A stretch of DNA of 64,000 nt. Source: Rhodanobacter denitrificans (GTDB lineage: Bacteria; Pseudomonadota; Gammaproteobacteria; Xanthomonadales; Rhodanobacteraceae). The stretch lies in the NCBI GenBank assembly GCA_017848855.1, contig JAFIHF010000048.1:1-64000 (forward strand). Direction: 5' to 3'. The translations under genes were made by a program, and so were the position numbers. Positions 61,201 to 64,000 of this stretch are shown here, one piece after another; position 1 is the stretch's first letter; every line of letters begins with the position of its first letter. The notes beneath the pieces are model-generated. The model had not been told where the DNA came from, made no database searches, and saw nothing but the letters and a program-made list of their open reading frames with translations.

Positions 61201-61893
61201 AGGAGGTGATCCGCAGCGAATCGCTGCGGCCTCATTGAAGCCCCTGCTGCGTCACCGTGTTCTGCAGCGTGGCCACGTGATCCGCAGCGAATCGCTGCGG
61301 CCTCATTGAAGCGCTCTTGCTTGGTTATTGGGGTATGGCGAGCATCACGTGATCCGCAGCGAATCGCTGCGGCCTCATTGAAGCCAGCTTGGCCAGGAGT
61401 GGACCGCGGTGATCGTGGGCGGTGATCCGCAGCGAATCGCTGCGGCCTCATTGAAGCTCATTCAGCCGCCGCTGCATCAGTTCGAACGCGCCCGTGTGAT
61501 CCGCAGCGAATCGCTGCGGCCTCATTGAAGCGATCGTCAAAACGAAGCAAAGGATGGCCCGTAAGTGTGTGATCCGCAGCGAATCGCTGCGGCCTCATTG
61601 AAGCTGCGCATGCACGTGCGCCAGGCGCGGGTGCAGCTTGGTGATCCGCAGCGAATCGCTGCGGCCTCATTGAAGCCTGTTCGGCGAGCTCGACCGCGCC
61701 AGCTTCCTGCGCGTGATCCGCAGCGAATCGCTGCGGCCTCATTGAAGCCATGCCTGCCCCTGCCACTTTCGCCGCGCTGATTGCCGTGATCCGCAGCGAA
61801 TCGCTGCGGCCTCATTGAAGCACGCGGCCGGCCACCTGCATGGTATCGAGCTTGACCGTGATCCGCAGCGAATCGCTGCGGCCTCATTGAAAC
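55262..61893 (+). CRISPR. Type I-G CRISPR array, 92 repeats and 91 spacers
   Basis: Repeats are 36 bases, starting GTGATCCGCAG and ending CCTCATTGAAGC, with an 8-bp perfect hairpin inside (CCGCAGCG, loop AAT, CGCTGCGG). I counted 92 repeat starts from 55262 to 61858, mean period 72.5 bases, spacers ~35-39. All internal repeats look identical; the last (61858-61893) differs by a G-to-A change near its 3' end, marking the old end. The cas4-cas1 and cas2 genes sit immediately upstream. One pair of spacers is nearly identical (60376-60412 and 61313-61348). The reading frames across the array are artefacts. Confidence 0.98.
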
Positions 61894-62065
61894 CAAGCGG
61901 CGCGAAGCCGGCAAGATCGTCGTGGCAGTCAACTATCGCCGCAAGACAGTGGATGGTAGGCAGCAGGTCAATGCCTTTTGCACAGCATCACCGATCGACT
62001 TGGCAGACGTGTGTACGGACATGGCAACGGGCCGGCTCGAACTGCTCAGCAGTGCGCTGGAATGA
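61862..62065 (+). pseudogene. Open-frame remnant flush with the array end
   Basis: From inside the last repeat the frame reads without a stop for 67 codons (…ETKRREAGKIVVAVNYRR…, ending LELLSSALE) to a TGA at 62063-62065. No start codon is available: upstream the frame closes at 61859-61861. The composition looks protein-like, with mixed charged and hydrophobic residues and no low complexity. It may be the 3' end of a gene cut off when the array was founded or moved here. It could also be chance. The product is not recognised. Confidence 0.3.
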
Positions 62066-62072
62066 AAGAGGT

Positions 62073-62146
62073 GCGCGGCGCCGGACTCGAACCGGATCAT
62101 GACGGGCCGAAGGCCCCCCAACCGTTCCCTTTGGAAACTACCGCGC
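62073..62146 (-). other. tRNA-like 74-base structured segment (degenerate)
   Basis: Read on the minus strand, the first seven bases (GCGCGGT) pair with the last seven (GCCGCGC), and near the 3' end CCGG-TTCGAGT-CCGG looks like a T arm. A D-arm-like stem (GTTTCC with GGGAAC) and a GGGCC-TTC-GGCCC hairpin lie between. The anticodon position has a 3-base loop and the 3' end is ACCT, not CCA, so this is not a working tRNA. It may be a tRNA relic or an attachment-site scar beside the CRISPR locus. Confidence 0.25.
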
Positions 62147-62265
62147 GGATTGGAGGTTAGCACCGATGGCAGGTGATCCATGGCGATTCGTCGCGGCTTC
62201 AACCCCATAAAAATGCATACCAAATCTGCTAGCGTTCCCGGTTCGTCCGCTGCCGTTTGCCGCCC

Positions 62266-64000
62266 ATGTCCGCCCTGCGCTACCCGCTCGCTCTGCTCGC
62301 CACCGCACTGCTCGCCGGTTGCGCCCATCAGCCCGCGCATGCGCCGGGCCTGCCCGACGGCGCGCGCGCCACGGTGGCGATCCTGGAAACCACCGACCTG
62401 CACAGCAACATCCTCGGCTACGACTACTACAAGCAGAAGGCCGATCCCACGCTGGGCTTCGAGCGCACTGCCACGCTGATCGCGCAGGCGCGCGCGCAGT
62501 ACCCGAACCACTTCCTGTTCGACAGCGGCGACACCATCCAGGGCACGGTGCTGGCCGACTGGCAGGCGCAGGTACAGAAAATGCCCTGCGACCGCGAGCT
62601 GGCGATCTACCGCGCGATGGACGCGGTGGGCTACGACGGCGGCACCGCCGGCAACCACGAGTTCAACTACGGGCTGGGCTGGCTCTCGCAGGTCACCGGC
62701 ACGCCGATGGACGTGGACGGCGGCACGCGCGCGCACTGCGCCGGCCCGCATTTCCCGCTGGTGCTGGCGAACGTGAACAGCGCGCGCGACGGCCAGCCGA
62801 TCTTCCAGCCGTGGGCAATCGTCACCAAGCCGATCACGGTGCAGCTGCCGGACGGCAAGACGACGAGCGTGCCGCTGCGCGTGGCGATCGTCGGCTTCAC
62901 GCCGCCGCCGATCCTGCAATGGGACAAGCAGAACCTCGCCGGCAAAGTCACGGTGGACGGCGTGGTGGAGGCGGCGAGGAAGTACCTGCCGCAGATCGAG
63001 GCGCAGCATCCCGACCTCGTCGTCGCACTGGTGCACGGCGGCCTCGACACCGCGCCGTACACGCCGGCGATGGAGAACGCCGGCTGGCATCTCGCCGGCG
63101 TGCCCGGCATCGACGTGCTGCTGCTCGGCCACTCGCACGCCGAATTCCCCGGCCCGCGCTTCGCGCACATGCAGGACGTGGACGACGTGCGCGGTTTCAT
63201 GCGCGGCAAGCCCGCGGTGATGGGCGGCTTCTTTGGCAAGGATCTGGGCGTGATCGAGCTGGCGCTGGATCGCGAGCATGGCCGCTGGAAGATCGACGAC
63301 AACCGCACGCACAGCGAAGTGCGGCCGATCTGCCGCAAGAACGGCGACGCGGCGAGCTGCGTGGCGCCCGACCCCGCCATCGCGCCGCTGGTGGCGAAGG
63401 TGCAGGCCGCCGCGGTGGCCTACGTGGACACGCCGATCGGGCATAGCGACGTGTGCCTGTCGAGCTACTTCGCCGACGAGGGCGACATGACGGCGCTCGC
63501 CGTGGTCAACGCCGCGCAGCGCGACTACGTGCGCAGCGAGCTGCCGCGCCTGCATCCGGAACTGGCGAACGTGCCGGTGCTCTCCGCCGCCGCCGCGTTC
63601 CGCACCGGCTTCGGCGGCGCGGACGACTACACCGACGTGGCGCCCGGCCCGCTCACCCTGCGCAGCGCAGCGGATCTCTACTTCTACCCGAACACGCTCG
63701 CCGCGGTGCGCACCGACGGCGCCGGCGTGAAGGCGTGGCTGGAGGAAGCCGCCAAGCGCTTCAACCGCATCGACCCGGCGAAGACCGGCGCGCAGGAACT
63801 GATCGACACGCACTTTCCCGGCTTCAACTTCGACCAGCTGCAGGGCGGCATAGCCTACGCGATCGACGTGAGCAAACCGGCGGGCCAGCGCATCGTGTCG
63901 CTCAGTTACGACGGCCAGCCGGTCAAGCCCGACCAGCCCTTCATCGTGGTGACGAACAACTACCGCGCCAGCGGCGGCGGCCGTTTCCCCGGGCTGGACG
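62266..64000 (+). CDS. CpdB/UshA-type cyclic phosphodiesterase / nucleotidase lipoprotein (3' end outside window)
   Basis: 578 codons are visible with no stop before the window ends. The N terminus [19 protein letters not shown] is a lipoprotein signal (lipobox LAGC, Cys19). The metallophosphatase domain has ETTDLHSN (Asp44, His46), [21 protein letters not shown] and GHSHAEF, the dinuclear metal residues of the calcineurin-like fold. After ~residue 390 begins the 5'-nucleotidase C-terminal domain ([26 protein letters not shown]), and SGGGRFPG follows at the window end. The layout suggests a 2',3'-cyclic-nucleotide 2'-phosphodiesterase/3'-nucleotidase in the periplasm. Partial only because of the window edge. 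Confidence 0.88.
   Translation, partial: MSALRYPLALLATALLAGCAHQPAHAPGLPDGARATVAILETTDLHSNILGYDYYKQKADPTLGFERTATLIAQARAQYPNHFLFDSGDTIQGTVLADWQAQVQKMPCDRELAIYRAMDAVGYDGGTAGNHEFNYGLGWLSQVTGTPMDVDGGTRAHCAGPHFPLVLANVNSARDGQPIFQPWAIVTKPITVQLPDGKTTSVPLRVAIVGFTPPPILQWDKQNLAGKVTVDGVVEAARKYLPQIEAQHPDLVVALVHGGLDTAPYTPAMENAGWHLAGVPGIDVLLLGHSHAEFPGPRFAHMQDVDDVRGFMRGKPAVMGGFFGKDLGVIELALDREHGRWKIDDNRTHSEVRPICRKNGDAASCVAPDPAIAPLVAKVQAAAVAYVDTPIGHSDVCLSSYFADEGDMTALAVVNAAQRDYVRSELPRLHPELANVPVLSAAAAFRTGFGGADDYTDVAPGPLTLRSAADLYFYPNTLAAVRTDGAGVKAWLEEAAKRFNRIDPAKTGAQELIDTHFPGFNFDQLQGGIAYAIDVSKPAGQRIVSLSYDGQPVKPDQPFIVVTNNYRASGGGRFPGLD

Noticed and set aside
55148-61932. Many short repetitive frames (minus strand MRPQRFAADH, plus strand DPQRIAAASLK) across the array
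   Set aside because: They are translations of the 36-base CRISPR repeat with a period close to a multiple of three; they are not proteins.
62073-62146. Functional tRNA gene on the minus strand
   Set aside because: Acceptor and T-arm pairing are visible, but there is no 7-base anticodon loop, the T stem has only four pairs and the 3' end lacks CCA.

Overview
The window is high-GC chromosomal DNA of a gammaproteobacterium, most likely Lysobacterales (Rhodanobacteraceae or Xanthomonadaceae). The reasons are the xps-type type II secretion operon (order gspE-F-G-H-I-J-K-L-M-N-D), the monomeric isocitrate dehydrogenase, and the many small dispersed hairpin repeats typical of that order. The genus cannot be fixed from this sequence alone.

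Layout. 1-766 is a gene-free composite repeat block. 767-7046 (minus) holds a flavoprotein oxidoreductase and three tandem secreted paralogues with an HE..HE/E motif; two of them carry PKD and P domains. 7779-10982 holds an ArsR regulator divergent from a flavin-reductase-like gene, a SIMPL protein and a YncE-like beta-propeller. 11066-25949 (minus) is hrpB preceded by the complete T2SS operon. 26136-32825 (minus) holds a 1517-residue trimeric autotransporter adhesin and a subtilisin-like protease. 33145-44375 is mixed housekeeping: tatD, methyltransferase, rluE, NYN nuclease, LysR, aldo/keto reductase, two TraB/GumN paralogues, hydrolase, icd. 44688-61893 is a type I-G CRISPR-Cas locus (cas3, csx17, csb1, csb2, cas4-cas1 fusion, cas2), with a vapBC toxin-antitoxin pair inserted antisense between csb2 and cas4-cas1, followed by a 92-repeat array. 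The window ends inside a 5'-nucleotidase/CpdB-type lipoprotein gene.

The most unusual feature is in the T2SS operon. The genes are coupled by ATGA stop/start overlaps. Between the start codon and the prepilin cleavage site of gspG, gspH, gspI and gspJ, repeat elements have been inserted in frame. The predicted leaders are 54, 58, 74 and 289 residues, against 9 in gspK. The reading frame and the G/F...E cleavage motif survive in all four, which suggests that the repeats are translated or tolerated and not destructive.

Functional links. The secreted peptidase-like paralogues and the subtilisin-like protease carry Sec signals and are plausible T2SS substrates (inference). The cas genes form an effector module plus an adaptation module next to a leader and a long array. 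Two array spacers are nearly identical. All calls rest on reading the sequence; no database search was possible.
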